A stretch of 5,495 bases of DNA from Lysobacteraceae bacterium (GTDB lineage: Bacteria; Pseudomonadota; Gammaproteobacteria; Xanthomonadales; Xanthomonadaceae). Positions within the stretch are counted from its first letter, which is position 1; each line of letters opens with the position of its first letter. The notes beneath the pieces were generated by a model. That model worked only from the letters and a program-made list of their open reading frames with translations. It made no database searches and was not told where the DNA came from. Of this stretch, positions 1-5,495 are shown piece by piece. The translations under genes and the position numbers were made by a program. The stretch lies in NCBI GenBank assembly GCA_017990865.1, contig JAGNNB010000231.1, positions 1 to 5,495 on the forward strand. Direction: 5' to 3'.

Positions 1-754
1 TGCGCCCGTAGCCGTCGTAGCGCACCAGACTGGTCGGCGTGCCGTCCTGCACGGTCATCGCTTGGTATTGCTCGATCGGCAGCCAGCAGAAGCTGGTCTG
101 GCAGCGCACCACCGCCGTGTGCCGATCGGGCGCGATGTACACGCTATCGGTCGCGCCGCGGAAGCGCTGCTTGATCGCCAAGCCGAACGCGTCGTAGTCG
201 GTCAGCGTGCGCAGGCCGTTGGCGTCGGTCACGCTCACCGGCTGCCCGTCTTTCGCGCGCACGGTCGTGGTCGCGCTGTGGCCCAGCGCATTCGCTACCG
301 CCAGCGGGAAGTAGCCGTCCGCGCTATAGCTGGTGCCGACGCTGCGCGAGCCGTTGGGGTCGGCGTCCGCGGTCACGCCCACGCCCGAGGGCAGGCCGTA
401 ATGGCCCGTCGTCGGATAGGTGTAGGCCGTCACCACCTGTTGATACGACACGCCCGGCTGCTTGATCTCGGTCGCCAGCGTGCGGTCCGGGTTCCAGGCG
501 AAGTCGGTGATCATGCTGCGCGCGGGATTGGACGTGCCTGCGGGCAGCGCGTGTTGCGTGCTGTCCCACGTCACTTGCGTGATCGCCTGATTGCGGCTGA
601 CGCGATCCAACCACCACGCCGACACGTCCGGCAACACCGTCGTGATCTCGCGCACGCACTGGCGATCCAATCGGTTCGCGGTGCCGCTGGCGCTGCCCGT
701 GCCCAGGTCGCGCGCATGCGTGGTGCGGTGAAGCAGATTGCCGTAAACGTCGTA
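1..754 (-). repeat. Rhs/YD-repeat region of the Rhs-family protein (continues past the edge)
   Basis: From about residue 1168 the protein shows Rhs/YD-type peptides: YDVYGNLLHRTT at 1168, ADGYFPLAVANALGH from about 1312, then SVTDANGLRTLTDYDAFG and finally VRYDGYGR at the window edge. Alternating short strands with Y-D-x-x-G-R/N turns are the hallmark of the Rhs cocoon that wraps a C-terminal effector. Spacing is irregular in this first part, as is usual at the entry to an Rhs shell. The conserved core that precedes the autocleavage site in Rhs proteins is not reached. Confidence 0.85.
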
Positions 755-3700
755 ACCGGAGGTACTCGCGTAACTGCCGCTGCAGGTCGCGTCTTCCGCG
801 GCCACTTCCTGTGTGTAGCCGAGGATCGCGGGCGTGCCGCCCGAGGCCGCGGTCACGGCGTCGTACGTCCACGACTCCTTCGTGTCCAGGAACGGGAACC
901 ACTTCGCCAGCGTCCCCGGCGTCGGCGTACACGCCGCCGTATTCGCACGGTTCGTGCGGTCGCAGCGCCACGTGTATTGCTCTTTGCTGATCGGTCCGTC
1001 CTCGCCCGTGCGGGAGATCGGATTGACCACGATGCGCTCGGGTTGGCTGGTCAACGGGAATTTCTGGTGGAACGTGGTCGTCGTGCGCAGGCCCGCCAGC
1101 ACATCCTCTTCGATGATGGTGCGGAAGCCTTGGAAGCCACGGCCTTGCGTGTTGTAGATCGCCTCGCCGTAGCCGTAACGCCATGTGCGCAGGCCGCCGA
1201 TGCCGTCGCTGCGCAGCATCTCCGCGACGATATTCATCGACGAGGTGAAATAGATATGCCGCTCGTCGATGTAGCGCTGCGCGGCCACCATCGGCACGGT
1301 GTACAGCGGCGTGGTGCCCGCGGTGCGCCCGGCCTGGCCCGCCAGCGGCGAATAACGCCATTGCACCTGCAGGCCGAAGCCTTCGTTCACCGACGCGATC
1401 ACGTCCTGCGTCTGCGGCGTCAGGCCATCGGCGTTCTTCGCCGCCGCCGGGCCGGTGTTTTCGTTCACCAACACGTTGCCGGTGAAGATCGGCAAGCCGT
1501 TGGGCAGCGTGGTCGGCGAGACGCTCGGCGGCACCGGCGTACCGGGATAGGCGCCCTGCGAGGTGCGAATGCCGAACGAATCGCGCAAGCCGTACTCGGG
1601 CGAGGTCATCAACAACTGGTCGGTCTGGCCGTCGCCGTACACATCGTCCGACGGCATATTCGCCGCGCCCGACAGCGCCCCGGTCGTCGTCGTTGCGATG
1701 CTCACCGCACCCGTCGCGCCTTCCATGATCTTCAGCGCGCTCAACTTGTACGTGCTGAAATCGGGCCACCCTTTTTGATGCGCGCCGACAGTGATTTGCG
1801 AGAACTCGTAATCCGGATGCCCGTTACCGTCCGTATCCGACGACACGCCCGAGATCAACGGCGGCGCTTGGCCGGTGACGGGATCTTCCGGACACACCCA
1901 GCGTTCCTGGCACGCCCAGCCGGTGCCGTCGCCGCCGGGGCACGTGCCGTTGTCGACGTATTTATAGGTACACATGTTCGCGGCGAACGCGGTGGGATAC
2001 AGCAGTTCCGCGCGCCCGTCGCCGTCGGTGTCGCCCGCTTGCAGATGCTGCGCCTGCCAGGGTTGCCACACTTCCGCGCAATGCAGGTTGCTGTTGCTGG
2101 AACCATCGCCGCAACCGGCAAGGCCTACGTTCGTGTTGAGGTCGTGGATCGGCCCCAGCACGCCGCCGCGGTTGTAGCGCAGCTTCCACTTGACGTCGTA
2201 GCCGACGTACATCCAGTCGTCCAAGCCGTCGCCGTTGACGTCCAGCCACAGACTGAACAAACCGGATTTCTGCTCGTGCGCGTCGCGCGGTTGCGAGGCG
2301 GTGAACAGCGTGGAGAACAGCGTCTGCGTCAACGAATACGTGCTGCCGTTCTTGGTGCCGAACAGAATACGGCTCAATTTCCGGCCCTTCTCGGCGCCGA
2401 TCGGCACGCTCCAGAATTCCAATGTCGATTCGATCCAGATATCCGCCAAGCCGTCGCCGTCGAAATCGCGCACGCTCTGCACCTGCTCGCCCGTGTACAT
2501 GGCATCGCCCACGTACGGCACGTTGAGGCAATGGCTGGCGATTTCAGGGAACGTCGGCGGCGAAGCGCCGTTGTATTGGTTGCGGTAGACGAAGATCTTG
2601 TGCGAACAACTGCCCGCATTGGCCGACATCGACCGCTGCACCACCAGATCGGCGCGACCGTCGCCGTCCATATCGCCGACGTGCTTCAGCGATTCGTTAC
2701 CGTTCGCCGTCACGCCGGTGTTGACGATATTGCCGAACGCGGTGGCGAAATTGGTGTCGGTGGGCGAACCGCTCCAGGTGCGCACGACGAAGGTGTTGGT
2801 CGTCGTATCGCGGGCGACGAAATCGACGCGACCGTCCTGGTTGAAGTCCGCCGATTGGTCGTAGGTGAACAGCGCGTACTGCGCCGGAATCGCCATCGTC
2901 CAACGCACCGTGCGCTCGGGCGTGAGCGAGACGATCTTGTTGGAGTCGATCACCACCTCGGTCGCGCCGTCGCCGTCCATATCGCCGAGCGGACGCAGCT
3001 TGCCGCTGGCGGCGCCGCTGGAGGCGGGCATCAGCGCGGGCTTGGTCAAACTGTACGTCGCCGGCCCTTGTTGCCACGCGAAACTCACCGGCGATTTGCA
3101 GATCCAGTTCGCGCCGTCGTAGGCGCAGTCCGTCACCATCTGCAGCAGGCTGCGACCGCTGCCGCTGCTGTTGCCGGTACCGTAGTTCAGCGTCCAACTG
3201 CGCACCGGCTCGCTGCCGACGAAGGTGATCACGCCCGTCAATCGTTTCGTCTGCCGCGTGACGCCGCCGGCCAGATACGAAGACGACACGTCGTTGGTAC
3301 CCGCGCCGGTCGGACGCGCCTCGTAGAAGAACGAGACGCGACGATTGCCTAGGGCGCCGCCGAAGCCGGTGTAGTAGATCGACTCGATCAGCGTCTCGCC
3401 TTCGCCGTGGTTGGCGTAGACGTAATCCATCGCGTTACCGACGCGGTCCTCGACCTTGCGGATCATCCACGTCAGCGGAAGCGTGACGCCGCCCGGAATC
3501 ACGCGGGCGTTGTATGAGAGCCCGCCCGCCTCGCCGTACCACGCGATCTCGCCGGACTTGCGCTCGACTTTGAAGTACGTGGCGGCCGAGACCAGGTCGC
3601 CGCCCAGTTGGGTGACGCGTACGAAGCTGTCGAGTTCGGTGCCGTAGGTGGCGTTGGCCGCGCCGTAGGTGCCAGAGAGCAGCACCAGCCGCTGGCCGTC

Positions 3701-4255
3701 CAGGCAGAGGCGATCGGTGGCGGTCAGCGTGACCGCTTTGATCTGCCCGTCCTGCTCCATCGTCATCGGGCAGCGGTGCAGCGACGACAACCCGTTCAGC
3801 GACCAGCCCATGCCGGCGACGCCATTGCCGGCGCGGCTGCTGTAGCCGAGCGACAGACCGGGCTGCATGCCGCGACGGCCGGGCGGAACGACGATCGGAA
3901 TGTCGTACGTGGCGGCGCCGCCGCTCACCCCGCCGCTGCCGGCGGTGCGGCCCACGGTGGGGTCGTGCGCGGCCAATTCGCCGAGCAGGCTGACGGGCGT
4001 TTGGTCGCCGATCGAATCGAAGCCCGTCGGCGGGGTTTGCGCCGCACTGCGCGGTGCCAAGCCGGGGTTGGCGAGGCCGACGATCAGGGTGATCGCGAGA
4101 GCGCCGCCGCCGGTACGCAAGCGACGCGCGAAGGCGCGCAGTCCGGCCCGCCAACCCGAGACGTCGCGAAGAGGCAGTCGATCCGCATGGCCGCCTCCGT
4201 CGATGCCATCGCCCAAGCCCTTAAGCCCGTCCCCACGCCCGTGCCGATCGCGCAC
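1..4255 (-). CDS. Exported SpvB/TcB-like Rhs-family protein with FG-GAP-type repeats (3' end outside window)
   Basis: Probable secreted or cell-surface Rhs-family protein, the architecture of Tc-toxin B subunits, SpvB and polymorphic toxins, in which an Rhs/YD shell encloses a C-terminal effector. Seen in the sequence: 1418 codons without a stop, still open at the left edge. Residues 1-72 are a long signal peptide. The SpvB-type N-domain includes YDIPIVVPPGRRGMQPGLSL from residue 117 and GMGWSLNGLS at 148-157. Eight DxDGDGxxD-like motifs lie at about residues 425-879. A TcdB-middle-like stretch contains GRGFQGF at 1038-1044. Rhs/YD-type repeats start near 1168 and include VRYDGYGR at the edge. 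GTG at 4255 is chosen because GGAG stands 7 bases upstream and no ATG occurs in frame before residue 130. TcB subunits are about 1500 residues and this one is still in Rhs repeats at 1418, so the full protein is probably well over that. The toxin class, if any, cannot be seen. Family assignment is firm; toxin function is inference. Confidence 0.93.
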   Translation of the reverse strand, partial: MRDRHGRGDGLKGLGDGIDGGGHADRLPLRDVSGWRAGLRAFARRLRTGGGALAITLIVGLANPGLAPRSAAQTPPTGFDSIGDQTPVSLLGELAAHDPTVGRTAGSGGVSGGAATYDIPIVVPPGRRGMQPGLSLGYSSRAGNGVAGMGWSLNGLSSLHRCPMTMEQDGQIKAVTLTATDRLCLDGQRLVLLSGTYGAANATYGTELDSFVRVTQLGGDLVSAATYFKVERKSGEIAWYGEAGGLSYNARVIPGGVTLPLTWMIRKVEDRVGNAMDYVYANHGEGETLIESIYYTGFGGALGNRRVSFFYEARPTGAGTNDVSSSYLAGGVTRQTKRLTGVITFVGSEPVRSWTLNYGTGNSSGSGRSLLQMVTDCAYDGANWICKSPVSFAWQQGPATYSLTKPALMPASSGAASGKLRPLGDMDGDGATEVVIDSNKIVSLTPERTVRWTMAIPAQYALFTYDQSADFNQDGRVDFVARDTTTNTFVVRTWSGSPTDTNFATAFGNIVNTGVTANGNESLKHVGDMDGDGRADLVVQRSMSANAGSCSHKIFVYRNQYNGASPPTFPEIASHCLNVPYVGDAMYTGEQVQSVRDFDGDGLADIWIESTLEFWSVPIGAEKGRKLSRILFGTKNGSTYSLTQTLFSTLFTASQPRDAHEQKSGLFSLWLDVNGDGLDDWMYVGYDVKWKLRYNRGGVLGPIHDLNTNVGLAGCGDGSSNSNLHCAEVWQPWQAQHLQAGDTDGDGRAELLYPTAFAANMCTYKYVDNGTCPGGDGTGWACQERWVCPEDPVTGQAPPLISGVSSDTDGNGHPDYEFSQITVGAHQKGWPDFSTYKLSALKIMEGATGAVSIATTTTGALSGAANMPSDDVYGDGQTDQLLMTSPEYGLRDSFGIRTSQGAYPGTPVPPSVSPTTLPNGLPIFTGNVLVNENTGPAAAKNADGLTPQTQDVIASVNEGFGLQVQWRYSPLAGQAGRTAGTTPLYTVPMVAAQRYIDERHIYFTSSMNIVAEMLRSDGIGGLRTWRYGYGEAIYNTQGRGFQGFRTIIEEDVLAGLRTTTTFHQKFPLTSQPERIVVNPISRTGEDGPISKEQYTWRCDRTNRANTAACTPTPGTLAKWFPFLDTKESWTYDAVTAASGGTPAILGYTQEVAAEDATCSGSYASTSGYDVYGNLLHRTTHARDLGTGSASGTANRLDRQCVREITTVLPDVSAWWLDRVSRNQAITQVTWDSTQHALPAGTSNPARSMITDFAWNPDRTLATEIKQPGVSYQQVVTAYTYPTTGHYGLPSGVGVTADADPNGSRSVGTSYSADGYFPLAVANALGHSATTTVRAKDGQPVSVTDANGLRTLTDYDAFGLAIKQRFRGATDSVYIAPDRHTAVVRCQTSFCWLPIEQYQAMTVQDGTPTSLVRYDGYGR
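1619..2983 (-). repeat. Eight DxDGDGxxD-type repeats (FG-GAP/VCBS-like) within the Rhs-family protein
   Basis: Calcium-loop-like nonapeptides begin at residues 425 (DMDGDGATE), 470 (DFNQDGRVD), 528 (DMDGDGRAD), 597 (DFDGDGLAD), 672 (DVNGDGLDD), 742 (DTDGDGRAE), 807 (DTDGNGHPD) and 871 (DVYGDGQTD). Their spacing is 45 to 75 residues. In FG-GAP/VCBS proteins and in TcB and SpvB relatives such motifs sit in the blades of a beta-propeller and bind calcium, so a seven- or eight-bladed propeller is the likely fold here. The first and last copies deviate most from the consensus. Confidence 0.85.
4040..4255 (-). other. Long N-terminal signal peptide of the Rhs-family protein
   Basis: From the GTG start, about 34 glycine- and charge-rich residues precede a basic stretch (residues 36-47, with arginines at 36, 40, 44, 45 and 47). 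A hydrophobic core follows at about 49-67 (GGGALAITLIVGLANPGLA). Likely signal peptidase I cleavage is after Ala72 in the motif SAA-QTPP. The total of roughly 72 residues is long for a Sec signal. The paired arginines before the core (ARRLR) make a Tat signal conceivable, but the rest of the Tat consensus is missing. The true start could be further inside, for example a TTG at codon 14, which would give a shorter leader; that codon lacks a well-spaced ribosome binding site. Confidence 0.7.
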
Positions 4256-4262
4256 CCCCAGT

Positions 4263-4266
4263 CTCC
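4263..4266 (-). promoter_or_regulatory. Ribosome binding site deciding the GTG start of the Rhs-family gene
   Basis: GGAG on the minus strand lies seven bases before the GTG at 4255. It is the only good Shine-Dalgarno match found ahead of a usable start in this frame, and the frame upstream is open to a TGA at 4324-4322 without another convincing start codon. Confidence 0.6.
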
Positions 4267-4287
4267 GTGATCCTTGATGGTGGTCAC

Positions 4288-4293
4288 ATTCTA
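4288..4293 (-). promoter_or_regulatory. Possible -10 element for the Rhs-family gene
   Basis: Minus-strand TAGAAT differs from the sigma-70 -10 consensus by one base. It would place transcription start near 4281, about 26 bases before the GTG. It sits in the only AT-richer part of the gap after the dehydrogenase gene. No matching TTGACA-like -35 is seen 16-18 bases upstream, so an activator, another sigma factor or coincidence are all possible. Confidence 0.3.
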
Positions 4294-4390
4294 AGGGGCT
4301 CCGTCGCAGTCGTCGCGACCGTCATTCCCGCAAATGTGAATTTCCGTTTAGGCATGCACCACGGGCTGGAAGCGCGCGGCGGCCGCCGGA

Positions 4391-5101
4391 TCACCACGCC
4401 ATCGCCGCGCCGTTCCAATCGAAGAACCCGCCGCTTTGGGCGAGCGTCAGCGCGTCGATCGTGCGCAGCAGGCCCGCGACCGAATCCTTCGGCGCGATCT
4501 GCGCGCCGTCGCCGCCCATATCGGTTTGCACCCACCCCGGATGCAACGCCACCACCACGATGCGTCGATCCGACAACGCATGCGCCAACAGCCGCGTCGC
4601 CATGTTCTGCGCGGCCTTGCTGATGTTGTAGCTGGGCGTGCCGAAACGCTGGGTGTTGGCGATGGAGCCGAGCATCGAGGACAGATTCGCCACCGTCGCG
4701 CCATCGGCCAAATGCGGCGCGAGCGCCTCGGTCAGCAACAACGGCCCCGAAGCGTTGATGCGAAAGCTGTCGTCCAGATGCGCTTCGGACAGATGGCCGA
4801 AACGTTCGCCCGAATGCAGCACGCCGGCGTTGTTGATCAGCAGATCGAACGGGCGCTCTTGCAGCGACTCGCAGACCAGGGGCAATTCGCGCACCAGCTC
4901 GGCGCGCGATTTGGCGTCGGCCACGTTCAGCGGCAGCGCATGCAACCGGCCCGGGAATTCGCCGGCCAGCGCGTTCAGCGCCGTCGCTTTGCCCGGGTGT
5001 CGGCACGCGGCCACGACCCGATCGCCGCGCGCCAGCAGTTGGCGAACGAATTCCAAACCGATACCGCGGTTGGCGCCGGTGACGAGGACATGTCGGGACA
5101 T
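4391..5101 (-). CDS. SDR family oxidoreductase, C-factor/sniffer-like
   Basis: Classical short-chain dehydrogenase/reductase of 236 residues, a cytosolic NAD(P)H-dependent carbonyl or alcohol oxidoreductase whose substrate cannot be told. Seen in the sequence: the Rossmann cofactor motif TGANRGIG at residues 8-15, NNAG at 90-93, catalytic Asn116, Ser142 in LSSMLGS, and Tyr158-xxx-Lys162 (YNISK). The HPGWVQTDMGG motif at 187-197 is typical of the C-factor/sniffer-like subgroup, which includes myxobacterial CsgA. Basic Arg12 and Arg34 near the cofactor pocket suggest NADPH preference (inference). The ATG at 5101 is preferred over an in-frame ATG 24 codons upstream because AGGAG stands 7 bases before it and the Rossmann strand begins right after, as in family members. 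Length is normal and all motifs are intact. Despite the CsgA likeness, a signalling role should not be assumed. Confidence 0.95.
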   Translation of the reverse strand: MSRHVLVTGANRGIGLEFVRQLLARGDRVVAACRHPGKATALNALAGEFPGRLHALPLNVADAKSRAELVRELPLVCESLQERPFDLLINNAGVLHSGERFGHLSEAHLDDSFRINASGPLLLTEALAPHLADGATVANLSSMLGSIANTQRFGTPSYNISKAAQNMATRLLAHALSDRRIVVVALHPGWVQTDMGGDGAQIAPKDSVAGLLRTIDALTLAQSGGFFDWNGAAMAW

Positions 5102-5108
5102 CGAAGCT

Positions 5109-5113
5109 CTCCT
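5109..5113 (-). promoter_or_regulatory. Ribosome binding site of the SDR gene
   Basis: AGGAG on the minus strand, seven bases ahead of the ATG at 5101. It settles the start in favour of MSRHVLVTGAN over the longer reading from 5173, whose extra 24 residues are rich in Arg and Pro and do not resemble SDR sequence. Confidence 0.8.
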
Positions 5114-5387
5114 GTCTGCTGACGGCGGGCTGCCGGTTCGGTGCCGCGGGCGGGCCTGCTCGAGCATGCCCATTCGATCGGGCGGCTCGGCCCACGATCC
5201 GCGCGACCCCGCGAAGCGCCAAGCCGGCCCAAGCGGCTCGGCCGGGACTTGTGGCCTAGTGCCGGGCGCAGGCCCGAGCGGCTAGCATGCACCTCCCACC
5301 GAGCCGATGCCATCCACGCATGGCCATCGGGCGCGCCGCGCCCCTTCGCTCGCATTCGACGCCTTTCTCGCGCCACCGTCCGCCGCC

Positions 5388-5392
5388 AGGAG
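5388..5392 (+). promoter_or_regulatory. Ribosome binding site of the right-edge gene
   Basis: AGGAG, six bases ahead of the ATG at 5399. It supports this as a genuine start even though only the first codons are visible. Confidence 0.75.
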
Positions 5393-5398
5393 TTCCTT

Positions 5399-5495
5399 AT
5401 GTCCATCGCCCGCCCGCACCGCGCTTCGTTCCGATTCGGTGCCCTCGCCCTCGCGCTTACGGTCGCCCTTGGCGGCGGCCTCGCCGTCGCTCCCT
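5399..5495 (+). CDS. N-terminus of an exported protein of unknown function (3' end outside window)
   Basis: Only 32 codons are present. They read as a Sec signal peptide: a basic N-region with Arg5, His7, Arg8 and Arg12 (MSIARPHRASFRF), followed by a hydrophobic core from about residue 14 (GALALALTVALGGGLAVAP). No cleavage site or mature domain is reached, so the product cannot be named. A lipoprotein is not indicated because no lipobox cysteine has appeared yet, although one could follow just past the edge. It is transcribed away from the dehydrogenase, and its function is not suggested by that neighbour. Confidence 0.75.
   Translation, partial: MSIARPHRASFRFGALALALTVALGGGLAVAP

Larger units (their letters stand above)
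4256..4390. other. Intergenic gap between the dehydrogenase and Rhs-family genes
   Basis: These 135 noncoding bases separate two genes on the same strand. From the dehydrogenase side they contain a 12-base perfect palindrome (CGGCGGCCGCCG, 4377-4388) without a T tract, so it is not a recognisable intrinsic terminator. Next come a short AT-richer stretch, a REP-like half-site (4320-4332) and the possible -10 element at 4288-4293. The gap size and the promoter-like element suggest the Rhs gene may be transcribed on its own, though readthrough from the dehydrogenase is not excluded. Confidence 0.6.
5102..5398. other. Divergent intergenic region
   Basis: These 297 bases lie between the start of the minus-strand dehydrogenase and the plus-strand exported-protein gene, so they should hold both promoters. 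No convincing -35/-10 pair is visible on either strand. On the plus strand TAGCAT (5283-5288) is a weak -10-like match. The region also has an 11-base direct repeat GCGGCTCGGCC at 5182-5192 and 5233-5243, and a small inverted repeat CGGGC-gcag-GCCCG near 5263-5276. None of these is assigned a function. Confidence 0.5.

Noticed and set aside
324..1769. A 481-codon minus-strand open frame
   Set aside because: It lies in a different frame of the same strand inside the Rhs-family gene. Its product is Arg/His/Gly-rich low-complexity sequence with no recognisable motif.
62..3352. A 1096-codon plus-strand open frame starting at TTG
   Set aside because: It is in exact codon register opposite the Rhs-family gene. 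GC-rich codon use on the true strand leaves few antisense stops. Its product is dominated by Arg, Ala, His and Val with no domain, while the minus strand gives unmistakable SpvB, DxDGDG and Rhs motifs.
4084..4287. A 67-codon minus-strand frame beginning at ATG 4287, considered as an alternative start or a leader peptide for the Rhs gene
   Set aside because: It is in a different frame from the Rhs-family protein, its product lacks a domain, and no frameshift signal linking the two was seen. The GTG at 4255 with its GGAG explains the gene without it.
4377..4388. CGGCGGCCGCCG palindrome just after the dehydrogenase stop, considered as a terminator
   Set aside because: It has no loop and no following T tract, and such palindromes arise easily in GC-rich DNA.
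4391..5101. A role of the C-factor-like SDR in intercellular signalling or in the Rhs toxin system
   Set aside because: Resemblance to CsgA only places it in an SDR subgroup. The 135-base gap and unrelated function give no support for a joint system.
4436..5122. A 228-codon plus-strand open frame opposite the dehydrogenase
   Set aside because: It is antisense to an SDR gene with all catalytic motifs intact and has an Arg/Gln-rich product typical of shadow frames.
4284..5222. A 312-codon minus-strand frame overlapping the dehydrogenase
   Set aside because: It is a shifted frame of the SDR coding sequence with an Arg-rich product. The SDR frame has the ribosome binding site and the family motifs.

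Overview
This is a GC-rich bacterial window with a strong G/C bias at third codon positions. The gene types and style suggest a gammaproteobacterium of the Lysobacter/Xanthomonas group. That placement is inferred from gene content and composition; there is no rRNA or other marker gene to prove it.

The left three quarters (1-4255, minus strand) is one very large open gene that runs off the left edge. It encodes an exported, SpvB/TcB-like Rhs-family protein. From the N-terminus it has an unusually long signal peptide, a clear SpvB-type domain, a run of about eight DxDGDGxxD (FG-GAP/VCBS-like) calcium-loop motifs, a TcdB-middle-like segment, and the first Rhs/YD repeats. 1418 codons are present with no in-frame stop or frameshift seen. 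The C-terminus, where Rhs-family proteins usually carry the variable toxin or effector module, lies outside the window. A start-to-edge open frame on the opposite strand (62-3352) is only a codon-register shadow of this gene.

Upstream on the same strand (5101-4391) is a complete 236-residue short-chain dehydrogenase/reductase of the C-factor/sniffer-like type, with all catalytic motifs intact. A 135-base gap separates it from the Rhs gene. The gap holds a possible promoter and a short REP-like half-site, so the two genes may be transcribed independently. Nothing in their functions links them.

At the right edge (5399-5495, plus strand) a divergent gene begins with a good ribosome binding site and a signal peptide. 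Only 32 codons are visible and its function cannot be told. The 297 bases between it and the dehydrogenase must hold the two divergent promoters, but no convincing consensus is visible.

The most interesting item is the Rhs-type protein: a candidate secreted polymorphic toxin or surface protein whose effector end and any immunity gene should lie just beyond position 1. No RNA gene, CRISPR array, insertion sequence or attachment site was recognised.
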